Positions 34,022 through 42,225 of a stretch of 64,000 nt of DNA are shown one piece after another. The stretch spans positions 1-64,000 of the forward strand of contig CASFPX010000011.1 of NCBI GenBank assembly GCA_949296915.1, read 5' to 3'. The DNA comes from Onthovicinus sp900555545. GTDB lineage: Bacteria; Bacillota; Clostridia; Oscillospirales; Acutalibacteraceae. The notes under the pieces are model-generated. The model was not told the DNA's origin. It saw only the letters and a list, made by a program, of their open reading frames with translations, and searched no databases. Both the position numbers and the translations under genes were made by a program. Positions within the stretch are counted from its first letter, which is position 1. The number at the start of each line of letters is the position of its first letter.

Positions 34022-35554
34022 GTGACAACAAAGGAGTTTAAACAGTTAAAGAGCGGAACGGATATCAGAGGGGTAGCTGTTTCCGGTTTGGCCGATCATC
34101 CGCTTACGCTGACAGATGAGGCTGTGTGTGCGATCACGGATGGATTTGCGCTTTGGCTGAGCAGGCGTGCGGAGCGGCATGTTGGACCGCTGCGGATCTC
34201 GGTGGGCCATGATTCCCGTATCACCTCGGAGCATATCAGTGCCCTGGTGATCAATACGCTGCGCAGTGCCGGGATCGCGGTGACGGATTGCGGCCTGGCA
34301 TCCACGCCCGCCATGTTCATGACCACGGTGGATCTGGGGTGTGACGGAGCGGTTCAGATCACGGCGAGCCATCACCCTTACTACCGCAATGGACTCAAAT
34401 TTTTTACCCGTGCCGGTGGATTGGATGGCTGCGATATTGACAGTATTTTGGAATTTGCGGCGGCGGGTGAAGCCTTGCACCCCAGTGTGCCGGGCACGAT
34501 TACGGCCTATCCGTATATGAATGACTATGCAGAGCATCTGCGCCGGATGATCTGTAATGGCGTTAACGCAACGGACTTCAGCCGTCCGCTGCGTGGGTTC
34601 CATATCGTAGTGGATGCAGGCAATGGCGTGGGCGGTTTCTATGCCGAAAAAGTGCTGCTGCCACTTGGCGCCGATATCAGCGGTAGTGTATATTTGGAGC
34701 CGGATGGCATGTTTCCCAACCACATCCCCAATCCGGAAAACGCACAGGCGATGGCGAGCATCAGCCGTGCAGTCACGGAGAATCACGCGGATTTCGGTGT
34801 GATTTTTGATACGGATGTGGATCGTGCAGCCTGTGTAGACGCCGCCGGGAATGAGATCAACAAGAACCGGTTTATTGCGCTCGCGGCTCAAATTGCCACT
34901 GAGGGAGTCCAGGGGGCTACAATTGTAACGGATTCCACTACCTCGGACGGCCTGAAAAAATTTATTGAACAGGATCTCAAGGGCGTCCACCATCGGTTTA
35001 AGCGCGGGTATAAGAATGTGATCAATGAGGCCATGCGGCTCAATGCGGAGGGCGTGAATTGTCCGCTCGCAATGGAGACCTCCGGCCATGCGGCACTGCG
35101 TGAAAACTACTTTTTGGATGACGGAGCCTATCTGGTTACCAAGCTAATTATAAAGCTTGCACAGCTGGGCAAAGAGGGGAGGACGCTCGACGATTTGATT
35201 GCCACACTGGAGGAGCCGGCGGAGAGTGCCGAAATCCGTTTGAATATTATGGAGGAAGATTTCCGTGCCGCTGGGAACAGGCTGATCGAGTGCTTGACCC
35301 GGACCTGCGAAAGGGATGCCCGTTGCCATGTGGCGCCGGATAACCATGAAGGGATCCGCGTTTCCTTTGGGGCGGAGGACGGAGATGGATGGTTCCTGGT
35401 GCGATTGAGCGTGCATGATCCGGTTATTCCAATCAATATTGAGAGTAATCAGGTGGGTGGATGCCGTAAGATTGCACGGCAGCTGCTGGAGCGGATTCAG
35501 GCGGACGGCGTAGATCTGGAGCCGCTAAAGCGTTTTATTCAATCAAATACGTGA
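34022..35554 (+). CDS. Phosphoglucomutase/phosphomannomutase family protein
   Basis: A 510-residue alpha-D-phosphohexomutase. The phosphoserine loop reads TASHHPYYRNGLKFF (serine in the TASHxP motif), the metal loop is DTDVDRA, the sugar-binding loop METSGH and a C-terminal phosphate-binding region are present. Interconverts hexose-1- and hexose-6-phosphates for cell-wall, capsule or glycogen precursors; which sugar is not clear. The start is GTG at 34022 after GGGAGGGG. A large hairpin terminator follows, and a cell-wall LCP gene is next, consistent with envelope polysaccharide supply. Confidence 0.9.
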   Translation: MTTKEFKQLKSGTDIRGVAVSGLADHPLTLTDEAVCAITDGFALWLSRRAERHVGPLRISVGHDSRITSEHISALVINTLRSAGIAVTDCGLASTPAMFMTTVDLGCDGAVQITASHHPYYRNGLKFFTRAGGLDGCDIDSILEFAAAGEALHPSVPGTITAYPYMNDYAEHLRRMICNGVNATDFSRPLRGFHIVVDAGNGVGGFYAEKVLLPLGADISGSVYLEPDGMFPNHIPNPENAQAMASISRAVTENHADFGVIFDTDVDRAACVDAAGNEINKNRFIALAAQIATEGVQGATIVTDSTTSDGLKKFIEQDLKGVHHRFKRGYKNVINEAMRLNAEGVNCPLAMETSGHAALRENYFLDDGAYLVTKLIIKLAQLGKEGRTLDDLIATLEEPAESAEIRLNIMEEDFRAAGNRLIECLTRTCERDARCHVAPDNHEGIRVSFGAEDGDGWFLVRLSVHDPVIPINIESNQVGGCRKIARQLLERIQADGVDLEPLKRFIQSNT

Positions 35555-35566
35555 GATTGTCAGTCA

Positions 35567-35603
35567 ACGGACCGCGGCAGGATTGCCGGCGGTCCGTTTT
35601 TGT
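35567..35603 (+). terminator. Intrinsic terminator after the phosphohexomutase gene
   Basis: ACGGACCGC (35567-35575) pairs with GCGGTCCGT (35589-35597), with an inner GGCA/TGCC, then TTTTTGTG. Confidence 0.88.
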
Positions 35604-35693
35604 GTAGTGCGGATATTTGGATTCAAACGGATCCATAATAGGTACATGCAGAGGATGTACAATGACCCCGGGGAAGTGGCGGGAGGAGGGCGT

Positions 35694-36734
35694 ATGGCAA
35701 CGAAAAAGCCAAGAAAGTGGCTCGTAGCACTTGTGACGGCATTAGCAGTTCTGGCAATAGTTTTTGCAAGTATCCTTATTTATGCCCATAGTAAGCTGAA
35801 TCTAATCCAATATAACGATGGGACAATCGAACAGGATATCACTATTTCCGCCGGGGAGGAGGATGAACTCGATTTGGACCTCTCCGGATTGGAGAGCGCC
35901 GCACCTCCAGATGTGCCTGACGGGGAAATATACAGCAGCGACGATGTGCTGAACATCCTGCTGCTGGGAACAGACGAGCGGAGCGAGGCGTTTTCCGACA
36001 GCGCGCGTTCAGATAGTATGCTTCTGCTGAGTATCAACCGGGAACGGAAAACGGCCAAACTCGTCAGTCTGGAGCGCGGGATGGGTGTCCCGATTTTAGA
36101 GGGGAGGTATGCGGGACAGTATGACTGGCTGACCCACTGTTTCCGGTACGGTGGGGCAAGTTTGGTAATGCGGGAGGTACGGGAGTGCTTCAAGGTGGAT
36201 GTAGAACACTTTATACGTGTGAACTTCTATTCGGTGATCGGTATTGTGGATTTGCTGGGCGGTATCGACATCAGCATCACGCAGGCCGAGGCGGATTACA
36301 TCAATTCCGGATATAATCCGCATGAGGTTGGGCGGGCGGAAGAACTCCAGACCGTTCACGCCGGGCAGAACCGCCTGAACGGTGTAACCGCCCTTGCCTA
36401 TGCACGCATCCGCAAAATAGACAGCGATTGGCAGCGTGTCAAACGTCAGCAGACCGTGATTCAGGCATGTGCGGATCAACTGCGGGGCGCCAACCTTGCC
36501 ACGCTGAACCGATTACTCGATCAGGTGTTGCCCATGGTTCAGACGAATTTTACCCAGTGGGAAATCGCGAAGCTGATGATGTCGGCACCGGATTTTTTGG
36601 GAGTTCAGTTTGAACGGATGACAGTTCCGGTATCCGGTACCTACGGCAGTATGATCGGGATGGGCGGCCGGAGCATGTTTGCGCCCGACTTCGCCAAAAA
36701 TGCGGAAATCCTGTGTGAATTTTTGTATGAGTAA
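35694..36734 (+). CDS. LytR-CpsA-Psr (LCP) family cell-wall ligase
   Basis: About 346 residues: a cytoplasmic basic tail (MATKKPRKW), one membrane helix (LVALVTALAVLAIVFASILIY) and an extracellular LCP domain with NILLLGTDER, ARSDSMLLLSIN, VSLERG (the arginine-rich phosphate site) and RIRKIDSDWQRVKRQQ. LCP enzymes attach teichoic acids or polysaccharides to peptidoglycan from undecaprenyl-linked donors. ATG 35694 is preferred over the longer frame from 35583 because GGAGGAGG lies just before it. The glutamate/aspartate-rich linker after the helix (about 52-85) is unusually acidic. Confidence 0.92.
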   Translation: MATKKPRKWLVALVTALAVLAIVFASILIYAHSKLNLIQYNDGTIEQDITISAGEEDELDLDLSGLESAAPPDVPDGEIYSSDDVLNILLLGTDERSEAFSDSARSDSMLLLSINRERKTAKLVSLERGMGVPILEGRYAGQYDWLTHCFRYGGASLVMREVRECFKVDVEHFIRVNFYSVIGIVDLLGGIDISITQAEADYINSGYNPHEVGRAEELQTVHAGQNRLNGVTALAYARIRKIDSDWQRVKRQQTVIQACADQLRGANLATLNRLLDQVLPMVQTNFTQWEIAKLMMSAPDFLGVQFERMTVPVSGTYGSMIGMGGRSMFAPDFAKNAEILCEFLYE

Positions 36735-36747
36735 AAATTAGTAGTTA

Positions 36748-36787
36748 GGCGACCCGGGGGGAGATCCATCCGGGTTGCCTTTCTTTT
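36748..36787 (+). terminator. Intrinsic terminator after the LCP gene
   Basis: GGCGACCCGG (36748-36757) pairs with CCGGGTTGCC (36770-36779) with one G-U, then TTTCTTTTT. Confidence 0.85.
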
Positions 36788-36797
36788 TAAAACGCGC

Positions 36798-36834
36798 GAT
36801 CTCATTCCTGCCGGCATGGAATGAGATCTGTTTT
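36798..36834. terminator. Second perfect hairpin between the LCP and acyltransferase genes
   Basis: GATCTCATTCC (36798-36808), nine-base loop, GGAATGAGATC (36818-36828), then TGTTTTG. An 11-base perfect stem 10 bases after the first terminator; a back-up terminator or a small-RNA end is possible. Confidence 0.55.
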
Positions 36835-36851
36835 GAATGAGCAGATAAAAC

Positions 36852-36880
36852 TTAAACTTTATACTGGTATGTGATATAAT
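36852..36880 (+). promoter_or_regulatory. Extended -10 promoter of the acyltransferase gene
   Basis: TTAAAC (36852-36857), 17-base spacer and TATAAT (36875-36880) preceded by TGA, i.e. TGnTATAAT, an extended -10 that makes up for the poor -35. Confidence 0.7.
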
Positions 36881-36925
36881 AGGGCGGGGATTTTTTGAGC
36901 GAATTGAGGAATAGGGGGCGCAATT

Positions 36926-38056
36926 TTGCTTCAGGCTAAGCGTCAAAATTTAATTCGTGTTGAGCATCAACCAGGAGAGCGCAGAGAACGTAACTCGGCG
37001 ATGGAGCTATTGCGTATTTTTGCAATGTTTTTAATTGTCATGCACCATTACTGTGTTCACGGGGGATTTAATCATGAGGCGATGGGCATTGGCATCAACT
37101 TGTTCCTGGTACAGTTTGCCCGGCTGGGGGATCTGGGGGTCGATCTGTTTATGATGATTTCCGGTTTCTTCATGATCCGTTCGAAACCCACGGTGAAGAA
37201 GGGGCTGACACTCTGGAGCCAGGTGTGGTTCTACTCAGTGGCCTTTTTTCTCCTTTTTTATCTTATGGGACGTACCGAGTGGACAAAGTCCACGGTGCTT
37301 CCGGTGTTTTTCCCGGTGATATACAAGGCCTATTGGTTCTTTACTGCCTATTTGCTGGTTTATATTTTTTCGCCGTACATCAACCGGTTGTTGGGATCGC
37401 TGGACTTTCGCGCATATACAAAACTGCTGGAGATCGCCCTCGCGATTTGGAGTGTGATCCCAACTGTTTTTAACAAACACCGGTATGATCCGAATCTCTA
37501 TGGGAATGAACTGATTCAACTGCTGCTTCTTTATGCGGTGGGTGGATATATTCGGCTCTATCGTGAGCGCTTTGACCGCCGGTGGCTGCGATACTCTTTG
37601 ACACCTGTGTGCGTGGGGCTGATGTTCCTCTCCACCATAGTGATGGATACAACGGGTCACATGGCATACTCCACTTATTTCTACGACCGGCCATCCATCC
37701 TGACGATTGGGGCGGCAGTGGGGCTGATGCTGATCTTCCTCCATTTCAAGCCGTTCTACAGCCGGTTTATCAACGGTGTGGCCGCGTATACCTTTGGCGT
37801 CTACCTGATCCATGATAACAACTTGGTGCGTCCCTTTTTGTGGGGGGATTTGTTGCACAATGCCGCCCACTCGGACAGCGGCCTGCTGATTGTACATATG
37901 GTGATCAGCGTGGTGGGTGTATATCTCGTATGCACGGTGATCGAATTTGTCCGCCGCATGACGGTTGAAAAGCTTGTTATCCTGCTGATAGGGCGCTGTT
38001 ATCCCCCTGTAACGGCGTTTGGTCAAAGGCTCATCCGCCGAATATTCAGAAAGTGA
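36926..38056 (+). CDS. Membrane acyltransferase (Acyltransferase_3 / OafA-like)
   Basis: About 376 residues with roughly ten membrane helices. NSAMELLRIFAMFLIVMHHY near residue 29 carries the conserved arginine and histidine of acyltransferase family 3, which O-acetylate polysaccharides or peptidoglycan, or modify lipids. The reported start is TTG at 36926 after AGGGGG; a shorter start at the in-frame ATG near residue 28 (MELLRIF) is possible and would remove a charged N-terminal tail. Its own promoter lies upstream. The next gene starts within 15 bases. Confidence 0.85.
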   Translation: MLQAKRQNLIRVEHQPGERRERNSAMELLRIFAMFLIVMHHYCVHGGFNHEAMGIGINLFLVQFARLGDLGVDLFMMISGFFMIRSKPTVKKGLTLWSQVWFYSVAFFLLFYLMGRTEWTKSTVLPVFFPVIYKAYWFFTAYLLVYIFSPYINRLLGSLDFRAYTKLLEIALAIWSVIPTVFNKHRYDPNLYGNELIQLLLLYAVGGYIRLYRERFDRRWLRYSLTPVCVGLMFLSTIVMDTTGHMAYSTYFYDRPSILTIGAAVGLMLIFLHFKPFYSRFINGVAAYTFGVYLIHDNNLVRPFLWGDLLHNAAHSDSGLLIVHMVISVVGVYLVCTVIEFVRRMTVEKLVILLIGRCYPPVTAFGQRLIRRIFRK

Positions 38057-38070
38057 GGATGGATCATACA

Positions 38071-39420
38071 ATGAAGCGCGACTTACTCCACGGGAGCATT
38101 ACCAAAGGGCTGCTTTTGTTTGCATGGCCGATTATGCTCGGCAATCTGATGCAGCAGTTTTACAATATTGCAGATACGTTGATTGTCGGCCGCTTTTTGG
38201 GCGAGGGCGCGCTGGCAGCCGTTGGATCCGCCTATACCCTTATGACGTTTTTGACCTCGGTAATTTTGGGGCTATGTATGGGGAGCGGAGCCTTTTTTTC
38301 CATTTACTATGGCAAAGGGGATACGCAGCGGATGAAAAAGGGGATTTTCCTCTCCTTTGTGCTGATCCTCATCGTGACGCTCGTGATGGAGGCCATTGTA
38401 TTCGCCGGAGTGAATCCAATCCTCCGACTGATGAATGTACCAGCGGATGTGTCTCCACTGATGCGCGAATATTTGCTTTTTATCTTTATTGGGATGCCGG
38501 CGACGTTTCTGTACAACTACTACGCCTGTCTGCTGCGTTCAATTGGGAATTCCACCGTTCCGCTCGTGTTCCTCGCAGTATCAGCTGTGATGAATATCGG
38601 CCTTGACCTCCTGCTGGTGCTTGTAATCCCGTGGGGGGTGGCTGGTGCCGCTATTGCGACGGTAATTTCTCAGTTTTTTTCGGGGATCGGTCTGGCGGTC
38701 TATGTCTGGATCCGTTTCCCGTCCTTGCGCTTTGAGCGGCAGTTCATGCACTGGGATTCCGGGATTCTCAAGGAGCTCTCGCATTTTTCTTTTTTGACCT
38801 GCGTCCAGCAGTCGGTGATGAATTTCGGAATCCTGATGGTGCAGGGGCTGGTCAACAGCTTTGGCGCCACGGTGATGGCAGGCTTTGCCGCGGCCGTGAA
38901 GATCGATTCATTTGCCTACATGCCGGTGCAGGATTTTGGCAATGCTTTTTCCACCTTCATTGCCCTGAACTACGGGGCGGGCAACCAAGAGCGGATCCGA
39001 AAGGGGACGCGCAGCGCTGTGCTCACCTCGTTTTTCTTCTGTGCCATTATCAGCATACTGGTGTGCGTGTTCGCACCGCAGCTGATGGGGATTTTTGTCC
39101 AGGCGGAGGAGACGGGGGTTATTGCTGTCGGTGTGGAGTACCTGCGTATTGAGGGCGCATTCTACTTTGGCATCGGCCTGCTGTTCCTGCTGTATGGCTA
39201 TTACCGTGCAGTTGCCAAGCCGGGGATGTCCGTTGTGCTGACGGTGTTCTCACTGGGTACCCGTGTGCTGCTGGCGTATGTGCTCTCCGCCGTGGATGCG
39301 ATCGGCGTCACCGGGATCTGGGTATCGGTCCCAATCGGCTGGGCGTTGGCGGATATCGTCGGCGTGGGCTGGTATTTTATAAGCAAGCGCCGCGGAGATC
39401 GGAAAAGAATAGAAGAGTAG
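38071..39420 (+). CDS. MATE-family multidrug efflux transporter
   Basis: About 449 residues with twelve expected helices. The start MKRDLLHGSITKGLLLFAWPIMLGNLMQQ (shown as HGSITKGLLLFAWPIMLG) and FYNIADTLIVGRFLGEGAL are typical of the MATE family in Clostridia. Uses Na+ or H+ gradients to expel drugs or metabolites. The frame is open from GTG 38053, with another ATG at 38059; ATG 38071 gives the standard N-terminus. Ends in a strong bidirectional terminator. Confidence 0.92.
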   Translation: MKRDLLHGSITKGLLLFAWPIMLGNLMQQFYNIADTLIVGRFLGEGALAAVGSAYTLMTFLTSVILGLCMGSGAFFSIYYGKGDTQRMKKGIFLSFVLILIVTLVMEAIVFAGVNPILRLMNVPADVSPLMREYLLFIFIGMPATFLYNYYACLLRSIGNSTVPLVFLAVSAVMNIGLDLLLVLVIPWGVAGAAIATVISQFFSGIGLAVYVWIRFPSLRFERQFMHWDSGILKELSHFSFLTCVQQSVMNFGILMVQGLVNSFGATVMAGFAAAVKIDSFAYMPVQDFGNAFSTFIALNYGAGNQERIRKGTRSAVLTSFFFCAIISILVCVFAPQLMGIFVQAEETGVIAVGVEYLRIEGAFYFGIGLLFLLYGYYRAVAKPGMSVVLTVFSLGTRVLLAYVLSAVDAIGVTGIWVSVPIGWALADIVGVGWYFISKRRGDRKRIEE

Positions 39421-39422
39421 CA

Positions 39423-39452
39423 CAACGGCCGGGAGAGTAATCCCGGCCGTTG
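39423..39452. terminator. Bidirectional terminator between the MATE and M20 genes
   Basis: CAACGGCCGGG (39423-39433), eight-base loop, CCCGGCCGTTG (39442-39452): a perfect 11-base stem between converging genes. Confidence 0.88.
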
Positions 39453-39458
39453 GTATAT

Positions 39459-40940
39459 TTATTTACCTGATACAGTGCGGATATAGCGTTTAAAGAATTT
39501 TAAGGCCTCTGGGATGGACGCCACGGGCAGGCGCTCATTGGTGCCGTGCGTGCACATCACCAGGCTCAGATCCACCGTAAACGGTGAGAACCGGTAAATG
39601 TTATCGCACACGTTCTCATAGTGGTAGGAGTCCGTGCCGCCCATCACGAGGAACGGAGCGACGATGTTGTCGGGATTGGATGCCTCACACAGGCTCTTGA
39701 TGGCCTTGAAGGCACGGGAATCCTGTGGGGAAATCTTGGAGGGCTCTTTGCCCTTTAAGAACTCAATCTCAATGTTCTTATTTTTGACAACAGACTGAAT
39801 ATGTTCTTTGATCCCCTGTACAGAGTCGCCGGGCAGGATGCGGAAGTTTGCAGTGATGCTCGCCTTTTGCGGCAGCACATTGCACTGTGGGCTGCCTTCG
39901 GACATGGTGACGGCCGTAGTGGAGTGGATAAAGGTCGCCGCCGCGGGGATTTTCATCAGGACTTTTTTAATCAGTGGCGTCAGGAACCGGAAGTTACACA
40001 TAATTAAACGCGCCGGATAACTCACGTTGCGCCCAATGATCTCAAACATATCGCGCGTAATGGGCAGCATATGCGGCTTGCACTGGTGGTTTTCCAGATC
40101 CAGCGTAACCTGGGCAATCTCGCCAAGCGCCGTATGCTTGGGCGGCTGGGAGGAGTGCCCGCCTTTGGCGCTGATGCTGATCTTATAGTCCGCAGCACCC
40201 TTTTCCGCCACGCCGACACCGGCCAAGTATTTGTCGATGACGCCATTGACCTTGGCGGGGAGGATCGCGCCGCCCTCGTCGAGCACGCTGTCCAGATGGA
40301 TGCCGCGCTTTTCAAAGTTGCCTGCAATCTGCATGGCGCCGGAGTCCGGCGTGGCGACAATCTCCTCATTGTGGCCCAGGCAGATATAGATATCGCGCTC
40401 GGGGATATATCCCTCTTCCAGCAGCGTCTCCACGGCTTCCAGAACACAGATGAGGTGGTTTTTCATATCCATCGCGCCGCGTCCCCAGATAAATTCACCG
40501 TCATTCACGCCGTCAAAGGGCGGGTGCTTCCAGTCGCCCAACGTGCCGTCCGCCACGGGAACCACGTCCTGGTGCGCGAGCATGGCCATCGGCTCCAGTG
40601 AGCTGTCGCGCCCCTTCCACCGGTAGACAAGGCTGGCCTGGCCGACCTCCTCCAACTCAAGCTTTGTATGGATCAGCGGATATTCCTGGCGCAGGAATTC
40701 GTGGAACCGCTCAAACTCCTTCCAATCCACCAGGGACGGATCGGGATTGGAAATGGTCTTGAACCGAATGGCCTGTGCAATATGCTGCTCCGCCCGTTTG
40801 GCGTCTACCTTTTCATCGGTCAGCGCGACTTTTTCGCCGCCTGATTTCGGTTTGAAAAGCGCCGCTTTGATGAGCGTGATGACAATCGCAAGCGCAATAA
40901 CACAGGCGATTACGATCAGAATGATTTGCCATGCCTCCAT
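39459..40940 (-). CDS. M20-family carboxypeptidase with N-terminal membrane anchor
   Basis: A 493-residue peptidase. The N-terminus is a single membrane helix (IILIVIACVIALAIVITLI, residues 6-24), followed by a di-zinc M20 domain: LAHQDVVPV (first His), GRGAMDMKNH (bridging Asp), LGHNEE (catalytic Glu) and a dimerisation domain in the middle. The closest style is PM20D1/CPS1 (carboxypeptidase S-like), which cleaves or condenses N-acyl amino acids. The location of the active domain relative to the membrane is not proven. GGGGG precedes the ATG. It diverges from the metallophosphoesterase gene from overlapping promoters. Confidence 0.9.
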   Translation of the reverse strand: MEAWQIILIVIACVIALAIVITLIKAALFKPKSGGEKVALTDEKVDAKRAEQHIAQAIRFKTISNPDPSLVDWKEFERFHEFLRQEYPLIHTKLELEEVGQASLVYRWKGRDSSLEPMAMLAHQDVVPVADGTLGDWKHPPFDGVNDGEFIWGRGAMDMKNHLICVLEAVETLLEEGYIPERDIYICLGHNEEIVATPDSGAMQIAGNFEKRGIHLDSVLDEGGAILPAKVNGVIDKYLAGVGVAEKGAADYKISISAKGGHSSQPPKHTALGEIAQVTLDLENHQCKPHMLPITRDMFEIIGRNVSYPARLIMCNFRFLTPLIKKVLMKIPAAATFIHSTTAVTMSEGSPQCNVLPQKASITANFRILPGDSVQGIKEHIQSVVKNKNIEIEFLKGKEPSKISPQDSRAFKAIKSLCEASNPDNIVAPFLVMGGTDSYHYENVCDNIYRFSPFTVDLSLVMCTHGTNERLPVASIPEALKFFKRYIRTVSGK

Positions 40941-40972
40941 AAAAACTACCCCCTAAAATTAACCGCATCTAA

Positions 40973-41001
40973 TTGTCAATTGATACGGAATCGTATATAA
41001 T
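40973..41001 (+). promoter_or_regulatory. Promoter of the metallophosphoesterase-addBA operon
   Basis: TTGTCA (40973-40978), 17 bases, TATAAT (40996-41001). The spacer contains ATACG-gaat-CGTAT (40983-40996), a short inverted repeat that may bind a regulator. Confidence 0.75.
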
Positions 41002-41002
41002 T

Positions 41003-41031
41003 ATTGTAAACACATTTAAAATTTTAGTCAA
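41003..41031 (-). promoter_or_regulatory. Promoter of the M20 peptidase gene
   Basis: Minus strand: TTGACT (41026-41031), 17 bases, TACAAT (41003-41008). Its -10 is one base from the -10 of the divergent promoter, so both cannot be occupied at once. Confidence 0.7.
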
Positions 41032-41058
41032 TAGCTCTGGCAGATATGGAGGATTATT

Positions 41059-42198
41059 ATGGCGGATTCCACACATTTTTACTTTGATTCCAACGGCAAG
41101 TTCAAAATCCTTGTTTTTACCGATATCCATGAGACACACCGCCCCTTCCGCGATACGATTGCGTTGCTCAACCGGTCGTTGGATGCGGTCAACCCTGATC
41201 TGGTAATTTATTTGGGCGATACGGTGGACGGTGCGTTTCCCGGTGCGACACCGGAACGTGTGCGCGCTGCCATCGACGCTGCGGTTCAGCCGGTGGTATC
41301 TCGCGGCATCCCATTTGCGCCGGTGTTCGGCAATCACGACCGCGAGAGCGGCATTCCAAATGAGGAGCAGCTCAAGATTTATCAGCAATACCCCGGCTGC
41401 GTGTTGATGCAGGGGGCGCAGGGGGTCCCTGGGTGCGGGAATTACGTGGTCACTGTTCGGGATCGCACATCGGAGGCGGATCGTTTTGCCCTGTGGATGG
41501 TGGATTCCGGGTCCCGGGTCTCTGCGGAGCGTTTGGAACAGGGGATTCCCGACGGGTATGCAGCGCCGGAGCCGGAGCAGATCGCCTGGTTTGAACACAA
41601 AGCGGACGAGCTGGCAGCGCAAAACGGCGGATGTACACCGGCGGGACTGGTATTTCAGCATATCATTGTACCGGAGATTTACGATGCATTGCTCCCGGCC
41701 CAAAAAGGCGAGCGCGGCGCTGTACGTGGTCAGGAGAAAAATTGGCGCGGCCGCTGGTACAAGCTGCCCGAAAACGCCACCGGCAAACTGGGTGAGGGGC
41801 CATGCCCGCCCTGCTATAACACCGGGGAATTTGAGGCCATGAAACGCCACCGCGTGCTGGGGGCATTTTTTGGTCATGACCATGTGAACGATTTTGACTG
41901 TCCCTATCAGGGGATCCATCTCACCAACTGTAAGAGTACGGGCGTGCGCTCCTACGGGGACGGCGTTGGCCGCGGTGTCCGTGTGATCGAGCTTGATGCC
42001 GGCAAGCCGGATTCCTACCAGACACGCTCAATCCATTTTAATGAGCTGGTCGCCAAACGTCTGTCAAATCCGATGACCGGGAACCTGTCCTATGGTTCGC
42101 ATTGGATTGTGCTGCGAAGTGTCGGACTGTGGGCGTTCGGTACGGTTGCAGCCGGGGCGGCTGTCTATGCAGCGGTACGTCATTTTAGGAAAAAATAG
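41059..42198 (+). CDS. Tail-anchored metallophosphoesterase
   Basis: A 379-residue calcineurin-like phosphoesterase: FTDIHE (DxH), YLGDTVDG (GDxxD), VFGNHDRE (GNHD/E) and FFGHDHVND (GHxH variant) bind two metals. A C-terminal hydrophobic segment (VGLWAFGTVAAGAAVYAAV) followed by RHFRKK would anchor it by its tail; no signal peptide is present. The substrate is unknown. TGGAGG precedes the ATG. It is 27 bases upstream of addB and likely cotranscribed, which is an unusual neighbour for a recombination operon. Confidence 0.88.
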   Translation: MADSTHFYFDSNGKFKILVFTDIHETHRPFRDTIALLNRSLDAVNPDLVIYLGDTVDGAFPGATPERVRAAIDAAVQPVVSRGIPFAPVFGNHDRESGIPNEEQLKIYQQYPGCVLMQGAQGVPGCGNYVVTVRDRTSEADRFALWMVDSGSRVSAERLEQGIPDGYAAPEPEQIAWFEHKADELAAQNGGCTPAGLVFQHIIVPEIYDALLPAQKGERGAVRGQEKNWRGRWYKLPENATGKLGEGPCPPCYNTGEFEAMKRHRVLGAFFGHDHVNDFDCPYQGIHLTNCKSTGVRSYGDGVGRGVRVIELDAGKPDSYQTRSIHFNELVAKRLSNPMTGNLSYGSHWIVLRSVGLWAFGTVAAGAAVYAAVRHFRKK

Positions 42199-42225
42199 GT
42201 TTTTAACATTTACGGAGGAATTAGA

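Noticed and set aside
38019..38606. Plus-strand 195-codon frame overlapping the start of the MATE gene
   Set aside because: Out of frame with the MATE transporter, no recognisable family, and it ends inside the transporter sequence.
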